64,000 bases of DNA from the NCBI GenBank assembly GCA_964016985.1, contig OZ024824.1, positions 49,145,587-49,209,586 of the forward strand, given 5' to 3'. The translations under genes and the position numbers were made by a program. The notes beneath the pieces were generated by a model. The model worked only from the letters and a program-made list of their open reading frames with translations, had not been told where the DNA came from and did no database searches. Each line of letters opens with the position of its first letter. Positions within the stretch are counted from its first letter, which is position 1. Below are positions 11,279-21,674 of this stretch, piece by piece. The stretch comes from Anodontia alba (Eukaryota > Mollusca > Bivalvia > Lucinida > Lucinidae).

Positions 11279-12611
11279 CGAGGGATGTTCGAAATGAATT
11301 GCTTATTTCTATCTGGAGACTTCAAATTTCAAGTTAGCCCAAAAGTACTCATTTCATGCCCTCGAAGTACTCCCCGTGGCTAGAAATGCAAAGTGTCAGC
11401 CGATGTATCCACCTTGAAGGCGTCACGGTACGCTGATTTGGGCACAGTAATAAGGTATGAATGGCAGATCCAAGTGCCTGTCGGGTCTGGTATTTCCGTT
11501 CAGCAAAGAATGCTTTCAATTTCGGAAACAAAAAGAAATCACATGGGGCAAGATCTGGGGAATACGGGGGGGTGAGGCAAAACAGTTACTTTTTCTTTCT
11601 TCAAAAACGCCGTAACTATTGAGGAGTAATGAGCTGGGGCATTGTCATGTAGAAGACGGGCATGTTTAAAACCAGTGGCAGGGCGTCGTTTCTGATAATC
11701 CTTTTTCAGTTTCTTCATCACTACGTCTTTGTAGTACTTTCCGGTGATGCTTTTGCCCTTTTTCACTGGCACTTTTATTGTGACTCCTTCACCAGAGAAG
11801 AAGATTGCATACAAAACCTTCTTTGTACTCAAAGAACGTTTGGCAATTATTGGGCGTTTGCTGTGTTTAGTGGCCCAGATCTTATTGCTAACCTTTCTGA
11901 TGGGCTCAAAATAATGGACCCAGGTTTCATCACCTGTGACGACATTGGCAAACTGCTTTTTGTCATATTTAGAAACATTTAAAGCAGCTTTTTGGCCACT
12001 TTAATTCGTTGCCTCTTTTGCTCGTCAGTCAACAGATGTGGCACCCATCTAGCAGAAATCTTTCTGACTTTCAAATGCTTCTTCAAAATAAGGTGAACTG
12101 TTGATAGTGATATGCCTACCTTTCGTGCAATATCACGAACTGTAAATCTGGCATCTCCTTCAATGATTTCCTTTATTTTGGAAACGATTTCTTTACGAGA
12201 TGCAGATTTTGGCCTACCTGATTTCGGTGCATTTTTGATGGACCCTACACCAGACTCAAATTTCTTTTTCCACCGCCGAACTGTGTCATAAGACCTACAA
12301 GAAGGTCCAAAAGCAGTAGAAATTTCAATCATCAGCTTCTTCAAAGAACAACCAAGTTTTGAGCGAGCTTTGATGTAAGCCCATATTTCATCTTTTTTGT
12401 CGACGCTTCTACCAACCATTTTACTGCAGTGGTCGATGACTGCGTGTATTCAAATGGCAAATTTTATGTCTAACACTTAGTCTAACAGGTACATTTATAC
12501 ACCATTGTGTAGATATTGAATAGCCCAAAACAGGTATGTATTGGTTTTTATCGTGCCACACGTGGATATCGAGCTAGAGGACAATAAGCAATTCATTTCG
12601 AACATCCCTCG
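11279..12611 (-). mobile_element. Mariner-type transposon A, TA-flanked, near full length
   Basis: The 1333-bp element has at least 27 bp of perfect terminal inverted repeats beginning CGAGGGATGTTCGAAATGAA and a TA duplication (11277-11278 and 12612-12613). The empty site is visible in the sister copy at about 583-587 (GCATATATCATC), which proves the insertion. It carries a broken transposase on the minus strand. Confidence 0.95.
11349..12419 (-). pseudogene. Mariner (DD34D) transposase, frameshifted
   Basis: Reading on the minus strand from ATG at 12419, the first part holds paired helix-turn-helix domains (VRRWKKKFESG, then GRPKSASRKE and VGISLSTVHLIL) and the mariner linker motif ARWVPHLLTDEQK. 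The frame is lost at about 11980-11985 after AKKLL. The catalytic domain continues in another frame with GDETWVHYFEP (first Asp) and LLHDNAPAH (second Asp). An extra C in a C run at about 11567-11573 breaks the frame again before SPDLAPCDFF, whose last Asp lies 34 residues after the second Asp. The C-terminus ends HGEYFEGMK. Identical TIRs but at least two frame breaks mean it cannot make its own transposase as it stands. Confidence 0.93.
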
Positions 12612-13906
12612 TATCATCAGGAACGGGCGGTCTACCAAAGTTGCTAAAATAATTGTCATACATTGACATTTGACCTTTTTACTGTGAGGTCAAGTTTGCT
12701 TCTGTATGCATTTGTATGGGCCCCATACATTTGTATGGAAAAAATGTTGATAATTTCAAATGACTTTTCCTCTGAAGCCTCCGTGCCAGTGTTGCTCAAA
12801 TTTCATTCGGAGCCTACTTGGGCAGGAGAATGAAAGATTGCTAAAATGGGCATGGTCCATTGATCAAAATGGCTGCCATGCCCATATATGGTAAAAACCT
12901 TTAAAAATCTTCTTCTCCATAACCAAATAAGCCCTGGGACCCTTATCTTTGCACAAATTATTGGGGACAGGAGATCTACCAAAATTGCTAAAATGATGGT
13001 TCTATGTTGACATTTGACCTTTTTACCTCCAAGGTCAAATTTGCTTCCCCATGCATTTGTATGGGTCATATACATGTACATTTATATTGAAAGTATCAAA
13101 GTGACTTGTAGATCAGCATTAGTTAAAATTGTTCTGATTGGAAATCTAAGATGGCCCTCATCTTGTTTATATTTATTATATTTCCCTGCCACTGTGCTGT
13201 TTACATGTATAAAATCATGATTCTTCAGAAAAACTACTTAGCCAGTTTCCACCAAATTTCACATTGATCCTACTGTTGAAATGTGATTGATAGTTTATTC
13301 AAATGATCATGCTCCATTGACTGTCGGGCCCATATATTCTTCTTCAAAACTAAGAACTGCTCAAATGATGATATTTTCATTAGTTGTGATGATAGGATTG
13401 GAAAAATGTTGCATAACATCTGCATGTCTGCAGTGGCTATGTCACTCAGGTGAGCGAGCCGTGGCCTGTGGGCCTCTTGTTGAAGTTATCATCATGAATC
13501 TTGCTCAAAATGTTTGTCTCGATGACTTCTAGGTGACGTATATTTCACTGTCTAGTGACTTTCTTAAGTCATTTAGGTCAGATTCTCAGTAATTATTGGT
13601 CCTACAGAGTGATATTTGGTACTTGTGAAGTGTTTGTGTTTAGGTCAGTTTCTCAGTAACTATTGCTCCTACAGCCAGTGATACTTAGTACATGCATACA
13701 TCTTAGCATGGCCTCTTGAGTGCAGTCATCCATATTTGACCTTGACCTCTATTTCACAGTCCATTAGACATGCTACATTGTCTTACTTGTTAATATAATC
13801 ATTTTGAATTTTGATCAGAATGTTTGCCTCGATCAGTTGTAAGCCAGGTTCTCAAAGTGCTATGATACTAAGGTGAGGGTTTCAGGGCCATCATGGCTCT
13901 CTTGTT

Positions 13907-14068
13907 GATACTTAAGTGGCAAAAATGTCATTAGAGGCTAGCCACATTAGAGAGAGCTATGGAAAGGTAATCCATACTTAATCTGGCTAAATAAAGTTAT
14001 TTTAATTTGTAGATGGTCAGAAATTCATCCATTCCTAGGGATGTCCAAGTACCCTTGTACCAGTTTTT
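13907..14068. repeat. Fragment of the CTAGCCACAT repeat
   Basis: Segments GATACTTAAGTGGCAAAAATG, GCTAGCCACATTAGAG and GGTAATCCATACTTAAT match the stretch at about 16800-16960. No gene is seen. Confidence 0.55.
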
Positions 14069-16722
14069 AGCTCACCTGAGCAAAAGTTCAGGGTGAGCTA
14101 TTGTGATCACCCTATGTCCGTCGTTCATCGTCAGCAATTAGTTTGATAACACTCTAGAGGTCAAAGTTTTGACCCAATCTTGATGAAACTTGCCCAGAAT
14201 GTTTGCCCCTATGAAATCTAGGTCAAGTTTGATACTGGGTCACTTGGGGTCAAAAATTAGGTCACCAGGTCAAATCAAAGGAAAAACTTGTTAACATTCT
14301 AGAGGTCACATTTTTGAAGCAATCATCATGAATATTGCTCAAAATGTTTGTCTTGATGATTTCTAGGTCAAGTTCAAAACTGGGTCACAAGGGGTCAAAA
14401 ACTAGGTCACCAGGCCAAATCAAAGGAAAACCTTGTTAACACTCTAGCGGTCACATTTTTGAAGCAATCATCATGAATATTGCTCAAAATGTTTGTCTTG
14501 ATGATTTCTAGGTCAAGTTCAAAACTGGGTCACGAGGGGTCAAAAACTAGGTCACCAGGCCAAATCAAAGGAAAACCTTGTTAACACTCTAGCGGTCACA
14601 TATTTGAAGCAATCATCATGAATCTTGCTCAAAATGTTTGTTTTGATGATTTCTAGGTCAAGTTCAAAACTGGGTCACAAGGGGTAAAAAACTAGGTCAC
14701 TGGGCCAAATCAGCAGAAAAACTTGTTAAAACTCTAGCGGACACATTTTTCAAGCAGTCATCATGAATCTTGCTCAAATTGTTTGTCTTGGTGATTTCTA
14801 GGTCATGTTTGAAACTGGGTCACTTGGTGTCAAAAACTAGGTCAACAGACCAATTCAGTAGAAAACCTTGTTAACACTCTAGCGGCCACATTTTTGAAGC
14901 AATCATCATGAATCTTGCTCAAAATGTTTGTCTTGATGATTTCTAGGTCAAGTTCAAAACACGGTCACAAGGGGTCAAAAACTAGGTCACTGGGCCAAAT
15001 CAGCGGAAAAACTTGTTAACACTCTAGCGGACACATTTTTCAAGCAATCATCATGAATCTTGCTCAAAATGTTTGTCTTGGTGATTTCTAGGTCATATTG
15101 GTGTCAAAAACTAGGTCACCAGGCCAAATCAGCAGAAAACCTTGTTAACACTCTAGCGGCCACATTTTTGAAGCAATCATCATGAATCTTGCTCAAAATG
15201 TTTGTCTTGATGAGTTCGAGGTCAAGTTCGAAACTGGGTCATTTGGGGTAAAAAACTAGGTCACCAGGCCAAATCAGCAGAAAACCTTGTTAACACCTAG
15301 TTCGAAACTGGGTCACCTGGGGTCAAAAACTAGGTCACCTGGCCAAATCAGCCGAAAATCTTGTTATCACTCTAGCGGTCACATTTTTCAATCAATTATC
15401 ATGACTCTTGCCCAAAATGTTTGTCTTTATGATTTTTAGGGTGCTCATTTGGGGTAAAAAACTAGGTCACCAGGCCAAATCAGCAGAAAACCTTGTTAAC
15501 ACCTAGTTCGAAACTGGGTCACCTGGGGTCAAAAACTAGGTCACCTGGCCAAATCAGCCGAAAATCTTGTTATCACTCTAGCGGTCACATTTTTCAATCA
15601 ATTATCATGACTCGTGCCCAAAATGTTTGTCTTTATGATTTTTAGGTCAAGTTCAAAACTGGGTCAGTTGGGATCAAAAACTAGGTCACCAGGCCAAACC
15701 AGCAGAAAACCTTGTTAACACTCTAGCGGTCACATTTTTGAAGCAATCATCATGAATCTTGCTCAAAATGTTTGTCTTGATGATTTCTAGGTCTTCGAAA
15801 CTGGGTCACATGGGGTCAAAAACTTGGTCATCTGGCCACATCAGTGTAAAACCTTGTTAACACTCTAGCGGTCACATTTATGAAGCAATCATCATGAATC
15901 TTGCTCAAAATGTTTGTCTTGATGATTTCTAGGTCAGGTTTGAAACTGGGTCATGTGGGGTCGAAAACTAGGTCACCAAGCCAAATCAAAGGAAGACCTT
16001 GTTAACACTCTAGAGGTCACATTTTTGAAGCAATCATCACAAATCTTGATCAAAATGTTTGTCTTGATGATTTCTAAGTCAGATATGAAACTGGGTCATG
16101 TGGGGTCTAAAACTAGGTCACCAGGCCAGATCAAAGAAAACCTTATTAACACTCCAGAGGTCACATTTTTTAAATAATCATCATAAATATTGCTCAAAAT
16201 GTTTGTCTTGATGATTTCTAGGTCTAGTTTAAAACTGGGTCACTTGATAACAGAAACTAGGTCACCAGGCCAAATCAAAGGAAAACCTTGTTGATGCTCT
16301 AGAGGTCACATTTTTGATGTGATCATCATGAATCCTGCTCAAAATGATGATTTCTAGGTGACGTATATTTCACTGTCCAGTGACATTCTTAAGTTTTTCC
16401 GTTTAGGTCAGTTTCTCAGTAATTATTGGTCCTACAGAGTGATATTTGGTACTTGTGAAGTGTTTGTGTTTAGGTCAGTTTCTCAGAAACTATTGCTCCT
16501 ACAGCCAGTGATACTAAGTACATGTATACATCTTAGCATGGCCTCTTGAGTGCAGTCATCCATATTTGACCTTGACCTCTATTTCACAGTCCATTAGACA
16601 TGCTACATTGTCTTACTTGTTAATATAATCATTTTGAATTTTGATCAGAATGTTTGCCTTAAGTCGGGTTCTCAAAGTGCTATGATACTCAGGTGAGGGT
16701 TACAGGGCCATCATGGCCCTCT
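14069..16722 (+). mobile_element. Hairpin-headed element with 145-bp nuclear-receptor-half-site monomers
   Basis: The head AGCTCACCTGAGC...TGAGCTATTGTGATCACC begins after a T run at 14069. About 14-15 monomers of 145 bp follow, each with AGGTCAAGTTC, GGGTCACTTGGGGTCA and ACTAGGTCACCAGG, then a ~400-bp tail (TGACGTATATTTCACTGTCC...) shared with 13500-13906. The terminal CCATCATGGCCCTCTT runs into a 21-base T run (16722-16742). A ~210-bp segment is duplicated inside the array at about 15290-15430 and 15500-15640. Confidence 0.88.
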
Positions 16723-16742
16723 TTTTTTTTTTTTTTTTTTTT

Positions 16743-17060
16743 AATGCACATGCGCAGTAATACATCTTTTGAAAGCCACTTAAAATCAGTAGCCCCTTAA
16801 TGATTTTTTATGCTGCATACAGCATAGCCTCTGTGATACTTAGGTGGAAAAAATGTCACAAGCCACATAGCTATGGACTGTTAATCCATACCTAATGTGG
16901 CTAAATGGCTAGCCACATAAGAGTTTGGTAGCTATGGACAGGTAATCCATAACAAATGTGGCTAAATGTAAGTCATAGACACAAAATGATGGACAGTAAT
17001 AGGCACTTAAAATCAGTAGCCACTTAATGATTTTTGCCACATAGTGCCTAGCCACATATG
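16743..17060. repeat. Repeat with GCCACTTAATGATTTTT and GTGGCTAAAT units
   Basis: ACTTAAAATCAGTAGCC occurs at about 16779 and 17007, and GGTAATCCATA with ATGTGGCTAAAT recurs between them. It is related to 13907-14000. This is an unclassified dispersed repeat with no gene. Confidence 0.5.
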
Positions 17061-17960
17061 TACCTTTTTATGGGTTTGTCTGTCAGCGCCTCCATCATTC
17101 GTGTCCACTCCATAACTCTGATACTGTCTGAGATATTTTCATGAGACTTCACACAAATGTAAAGCACTATGAGACGACGTGCAGAACAAATAAACCATAA
17201 CTGGTTTGCCTACTTTTGGAGTTATTGCCCTTTGAACATTGAATATAGCCATTTCTACCATGTACTCATGTCCTCTCTGTAAGTTGAAAACCTTTCGAGA
17301 TATTATTATGAAATTTCTCACAAATATAAAGCACCTTGAGACAAAGTGCATAACATAAAAAATGTAGCTCTGGTTAACCTACTTTTGGAGTTGCGACCTT
17401 TGAACATAGTAGATATTGAAACATAGCCATTTCTACTATGTACTCGTGTCTGCTCTGTAAGTTGAAAACCGTTCCAGATACTGTGATGAAACTTCACACA
17501 AAAATATAAAGCATCATGAGACGAGGTGCAGAACACAAGAACGGTAACTCTGGTTAACCTATTTTTGGAGTTCTGGCCCTTTGAACTTTGAAAATAGTGA
17601 TTTCTGTAATATATTTGTGTCTACTCTGTAACTTGAAAACTTTTGGAGATATTTTCATGAAACTTTATACAAATGTATATCACCATGATACAATTTGCAA
17701 AGTACAAGAACAGTTACTCTGAATTATTTGTTTTTGGAGTTACCACCCTTTGAACATTGTTAATAGTGTTCCAAGTCATATATGTATGCCCTTTCTGTAA
17801 CTTGAAAACCATTTTAGAGATTTTCTTGAAGCCTTGCAAAAATTTAAAGGGACGTAAAATAACATGTAGAACACATTTTATTTTTGACAGAGTTATGGCA
17901 CTTACTTGATGTAAGTGCAGTGGCGGGGCATGGTGCAGTGCTTGCAGCCCTTTTATCTCC
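17060..17960 (+). repeat. Headless tandem array, ~172-bp monomer
   Basis: About five monomers carry CTCTGTAAGTTGAAAACC, GAGATATT, CACAAATATAAAGCACC and CTTTTGGAGTT...GCCCTTTGAAC. The same monomer type flanks the element at 2858-3940. There is a short lead-in with GGGTTTGTCTGTCAGCGCC and no clear terminal structure. Open frames on the minus strand here are by-products of the repeat. Confidence 0.75.
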
Positions 17961-18725
17961 ATGTAAATTTGGGCATTTTTCCCTTGTCAGCAAAATATCT
18001 CAAAAACTATTGAAGCTAGAGCCTTGAAACTTGATGACTTGTTTGGTAGTGATGAGTAAACGACCTGATTAACTTTTGAATAAATTCTGAAAAATACTTC
18101 ATGAGTTGTGGCCCTTTATAATTTTGGGCATGTTACCTTGTCAGCAAAATATCTCAAAAACTGTTGGAGCTAGAGTCTTGAACCTTGGTGAATTGATTGG
18201 TAATGATAAGTAGATGACTGATTAACTTTTGAATAAATTTTGAAAACTATTTCATGAGTAATGGCCCTTTGTAATTTTTCCCTTGTCAGCAAAATATCTC
18301 AAAAACTATTGAAGCTAGAGCCTTGAAACTTTATGAATAGATTGGTATTGATGAGTAGATGACCTGATTAACTTTTCTAAAAAATACTTAATGAGTTATG
18401 GCCCTTTGTAATTTTGGGCCATTTACACCTTGTCAGCAAAATATCTCAAAAACTGTTGGAGCTAGAGCCTTGAAACTTGGTGAATTAATTGGTAATGATG
18501 AGTAGATGACCTGATTAATTTTTGAATAAATTCTGAAAGATATTTCATGAGTAATAGCCCTTTGTAAATTTGGGCATTTTCCCTTATCATCAAAATATCT
18601 CAAAAACTATTGAAGCTAGAGCCTTGAAACTTGATGAATAGATAGATAGTGATGAGTAGATGACCTGATTAACTTCTGAAAACTACTTATGAGTTATGGC
18701 CCTTTATAGATTGGGCCATTTTTAT
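17961..18725 (+). repeat. Headless tandem array, ~150-bp monomer
   Basis: Five monomers with CAGCAAAATATCTCAAAAAC starting near 17990, 18148, 18290, 18438 and 18594, followed by GCTAGAGCCTTGAAACTT, GATGACCTGATTAACTTTTG and GAGTTATGGCCCTTT. A degenerate fragment recurs at about 62290-62400. Confidence 0.78.
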
Positions 18726-19215
18726 CTTGTATTATTTTTTTTCATAGCATTTATAGTTTAGAATCATGTATGCTAATGTTTTGAAATTTCACATATGGAT
18801 TCCTTATGAAAAAATAGGTGACCCGTATTTTTTTCTTATCCGAATTGTCTCCCATTTTAGAGTTATTTACCTTTAAAAAATAACATTGAAATCTCGTTAG
18901 CAAGATCTAAAAAAAGTATTTGCGCTAGAGCCTTGATATTTGGTATACTGATTGGTACTGAGGAGGAGATCACCTGATTAAATTTTGAACCATTTAAATT
19001 AAATGCTGTTGGAGTTATGGCCCTTTGCAATTCCTGACCATTTAATGTTGTTGCTCTATTGTGTATAGCATAAATTTAGAAACATATATGCTAATGTTTT
19101 GAAATTTCATATATGGATTCCTCATGAAAAAAATAGGTGACCCATAGTTTTTTCTTATCCAAATTATCTCCCATTTTAGAGTTATTTCCCTTTTAATAAA
19201 ATAACATTGAAATCT
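18726..19215 (+). repeat. Two ~300-bp direct repeats
   Basis: ATGCTAATGTTTTGAAATTTC followed by ATATGGATTCCT and ATTGTCTCCCATTTTAGAG occurs at about 18769 and 19088. It follows directly on the previous array and may be a longer-period relative. Confidence 0.65.
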
Positions 19216-19564
19216 TGTATATTTGTACTGTAGTTACTGTCATGGTCAAGCAGTGTTGGAGTCAAGCAGTATTAGAGTCAGGCAGTTGGGGGCATAGTGT
19301 TTTACAAACACAAGCTGTAGTTTTTGGGAGTTTTTTTTACATTTTTAGACTGAAAATGCCAATTTCAATATATGTCTGCTCATTTAGATGATATCAATTT
19401 CTATATTATTCTGGATAAGTGGAGAAACACTGGCCAGGACATTTTATTTCTCATCCTGTATATTACCCGTAAGAGTCTCAACTGATTCTGGTGATAAATC
19501 AGTCTTTTGGTATTAATACAACATTATATGTGAAAATGTCTAACTAAATTTTGAAAATCTTTTT
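19216..19564. other. Intronic stretch, no feature recognised
   Basis: It contains a short internal duplication (GTCAAGCAGT repeated at about 19245-19280) but no open frame, RNA gene or known repeat that I can support. Confidence 0.4.
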
Positions 19565-20042
19565 AGCTCACCTTAGCTATGCTCATGATTACTTTTTGTC
19601 CATCAACCCTCCGTCTGTGTGTCCGTCCGTTAACATTTTCAAGCGACTTCTCCTCTTAAGCCGCTGAGCCAATTTTGATCAAATTTCATATGGAGCCTCC
19701 TTAGGTTGGGAGAACGAAAGATTGCTAAAATGGTCAAGATTCATTGACCAAGATGGCCACCATGCCCATACATAGTAAAAACCTTTAAATATCTTCTTCT
19801 CCAGAACGGAGGATGCGTTGGGGCTGAATCTTTGCACAAATCATCAGGGACTGGAGGTCTACCAAAGTTGCTAAAATGATGGTCGTACATTAATGTTTAA
19901 CTTTTTTACGGCTAGGTCAAGTTTGCTTCCCTATGCAATTGTATGGGCCCCATACATTCCTATGGAGAAAAATGTTGAGAATTACAAATGACCTCCTCTG
20001 AAGCTGCCAGGCCAATGTTGCTTAAATTTCATGTAGAGCCTC

Positions 20043-21567
20043 TCCAAGGGAAAGGGGGATGCATTGGAAAGGGGCAACTACCGCAGTCTCAAGCTAACAG
20101 AGCAGGTCATGGAAGTCATGGAGAGGATCGTGGATGGCCTCATCAGTCAGTTGGTGTCAATCGACGATTCCCAGTTTGGCTTTGTCCCAGGCAGACTCAC
20201 AACAGATGCAATCTTTGTTGTCAGGCAGCTGCAAGAGAAGTATCTAGCTGCCAACAAGAGACTCTACATGGCTTTCGTAGACCTGGAGAAGGCTTTTGAT
20301 TGAGTACCTTGGAAGGTCATCTGGTGGGCACTGAGAAAACTTGGTGTGGAGGAGTGGATTGTATGACTGGTGCAGAGGATGTATGCAAATGCGCGGAACC
20401 GTGTCCATGTTGGTGAGGGGTGTAGTGAAGATTTTGAAGTGAAGGTCGGTGTTCACCAAGGCGCAGTACTCAGCCCGCTTCTCTTCATCATTGTGCTTGA
20501 AGCCTTATCAAGAGAGTTCTGCTCTGGGATCCCCTGGGAGGACTTCTATGCCGATGACCTTGTTATCATTGCTGAATCGCTCGAGGAATGTGTCAGAAGA
20601 CTCTTGACTTGGAAAGAATCAATGGAAAAGAAAGGACTGAGAGTAAATGCAGGAAAGATGACGATCATGATCTGCGGTATGGGCCTGGACCTCCTGCAGA
20701 GTTCAGGCGAGTTTCCATGCGCCGTCTGTTGCACTGGAGTGGGCAGCAACAGCATTTTCTTCATTGGCTGCAAGCACCGGGTGCACAAGAAATGCAGTGG
20801 GCTCAAGCCCTTGACAGAGGACCCTGACTACAGATGTACACGGTGCCAGGGAACTGCATGCCCCTTGGACAGCAGACCACAGAGGTAAGTCCAAGCCGGA
20901 CCTGACAAGCTGGAGATGGTAGCTTCCTTTTGCTACCTAGGAGACATGCTCTCAGCAGCAGGTGGCTGTGAACTTTCAACCACAACACATGTGAAAACCG
21001 CCTGGAAGAAGTTCAAGGAGCTGCTGCCAGTTCTCTCTTCAAGCCACCTCTCTTTCAAGACATGTGGCCATGTGTACAGCTCTTGTGTGCCAGTGCTCCA
21101 TACCAGTGCTCCATACCAGTGAGACTTGGCCATGGACAAAACCAAACCTCCAACATATACAGGGGAATGACAGGGCAATGATCAGATCTGCAATGTCAGG
21201 CCGCAAGACGTTGTCACCACCAGGTCCAATGAATACTTGCGCAGCTTGGCATTGAGGATCTGGACCTCATTCTGAAGGAGAGAAGGCTCCGCTGGTATGG
21301 ACATGGGGAACGCTCCAATGGTGCAGTCAAGACAGCCTTTCATGTACAGGTTGAGGGAAAGCGTGGGCCTGGGAGACTCAAGATGACATGGAAGCAGCTG
21401 ACAGAGAGGGATTGCAGAGAGTATCAACCCTCATTATAGAAATATGTGGAGATCTGGTGTGAGATCTGCCATGCATGCAGCAAGCCAGCTATCTGGAAGT
21501 GGGCCCACTGATGTGGATGTTGCCCCTGTACCTGCAGGTTAATCAAAAATCCGATTATGATGATGAT
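20043..21567 (+). mobile_element. 5'-truncated non-LTR retrotransposon (LINE), copy 1
   Basis: It is a 1.5-kb LINE remnant that starts inside the reverse transcriptase and ends with CAAAAATCCGATT and an ATGATGATG microsatellite tail. A candidate 7-bp duplication, GAGCCTC, lies at 20036-20042 and 21568-21574. A second copy with the same 3' end lies inverted at 57367-58145. The ATG-repeat tail resembles RTE-type elements, but the clade is not certain. Confidence 0.88.
20044..21440 (+). pseudogene. LINE reverse transcriptase with C-terminal Cys/His finger, disrupted
   Basis: One frame carries GNYRSLKLTEQ, QFGFVPGRLTTDAIF, LYMAFVDLEKAFD (first catalytic Asp region), VGVHQGAVLSPLLF and FYADDLVIIAESLEE (the YADD box). 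C-terminal to these is a Cys/His segment: CAVC, a GCKHRVHKKC stretch and YRCTRC. It resembles a PHD-type finger with one expected Cys missing. CYLGDMLSAAGGCE and a distal region matching the second copy follow. In-frame stops lie at 20301-20303, 20364-20366, 20886-20888 and 21120-21122. Near 21095-21120 a CCAGTGCTCCATA tandem duplication accompanies a frame change. The endonuclease domain is absent. It is certainly dead. Confidence 0.93.
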
Positions 21568-21674
21568 GAGCCTCCTTGGGGCAGGGGAAAGGAAAGATTG
21601 CTAAAATGGGCCCTTTACCAAAATTGCTAAAAAGGTTCCGCTTGGCTGAACAAAATGACCACCACAGCTAAAAA

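Larger units (their letters stand above)
10337..13481 (+). mobile_element. Hairpin-headed element with GCCGCCATGCCC monomers, nested copy 2
   Basis: The head AGCTCACCTGAGCTCTGCTC begins at 10337, followed by GTCCGTCGTCCGTCCGTTAAC. The cargo units carry GATGGCCGCCATGCCCATAT and GACCTTTTTACGG. The tail ends CCTGTGGGCCTCTTGTT at 13481. It sits between CACATTTTT and GAAGTTATC of the outer 145-bp array, the same position in the monomer as the other nested element. A mariner at 11279-12611 is inserted into it; without that it is about 1.8 kb. Its tail is nearly identical to 575-1442. Confidence 0.87.
6390..13906 (+). mobile_element. Outer hairpin-headed element with 145-bp monomers, split by two nested elements
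   Basis: The head AGCTCACCTAAGC...TGAGCTATTGTGATCAC begins at 6390. The tail AGGTGAGGG...CCATCATGGCTCTCTTGTT ends at 13906. Its own cargo is a 145-bp tandem monomer (TTGCTCAAAATGTTTGTCTTG, then CTAGGTCAAGTTC and ACTAGGTCACCAGG), found at 6440-6798, 9606-10336 and 13482-13500, then a unique ~400-bp tail shared with 16318-16722. Insertions occupy 6799-9605 and 10337-13481; removing them restores a continuous array. No protein is encoded. Confidence 0.85.
19565..21674 (+). mobile_element. Hairpin-headed element of the GCCGCCATGCCC family, interrupted by a LINE, tail missing
   Basis: The head AGCTCACCTTAGCTATGCTC starts at 19565, then CCGTCCGTTAACATTTTCAAG, and the cargo unit GATGGCCACCATGCCCATA matches the 10337 element. 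A LINE fragment occupies 20043-21567. The element resumes with GAGCCTCCTTGGGGCAGGGG and stops at about 21674, where a truncated mariner begins. Confidence 0.78.

Noticed and set aside
14069..16722. CRISPR-like repeat array
   Set aside because: Units are contiguous 145-bp monomers without spacers, in a eukaryotic intron with spliced catalase exons.
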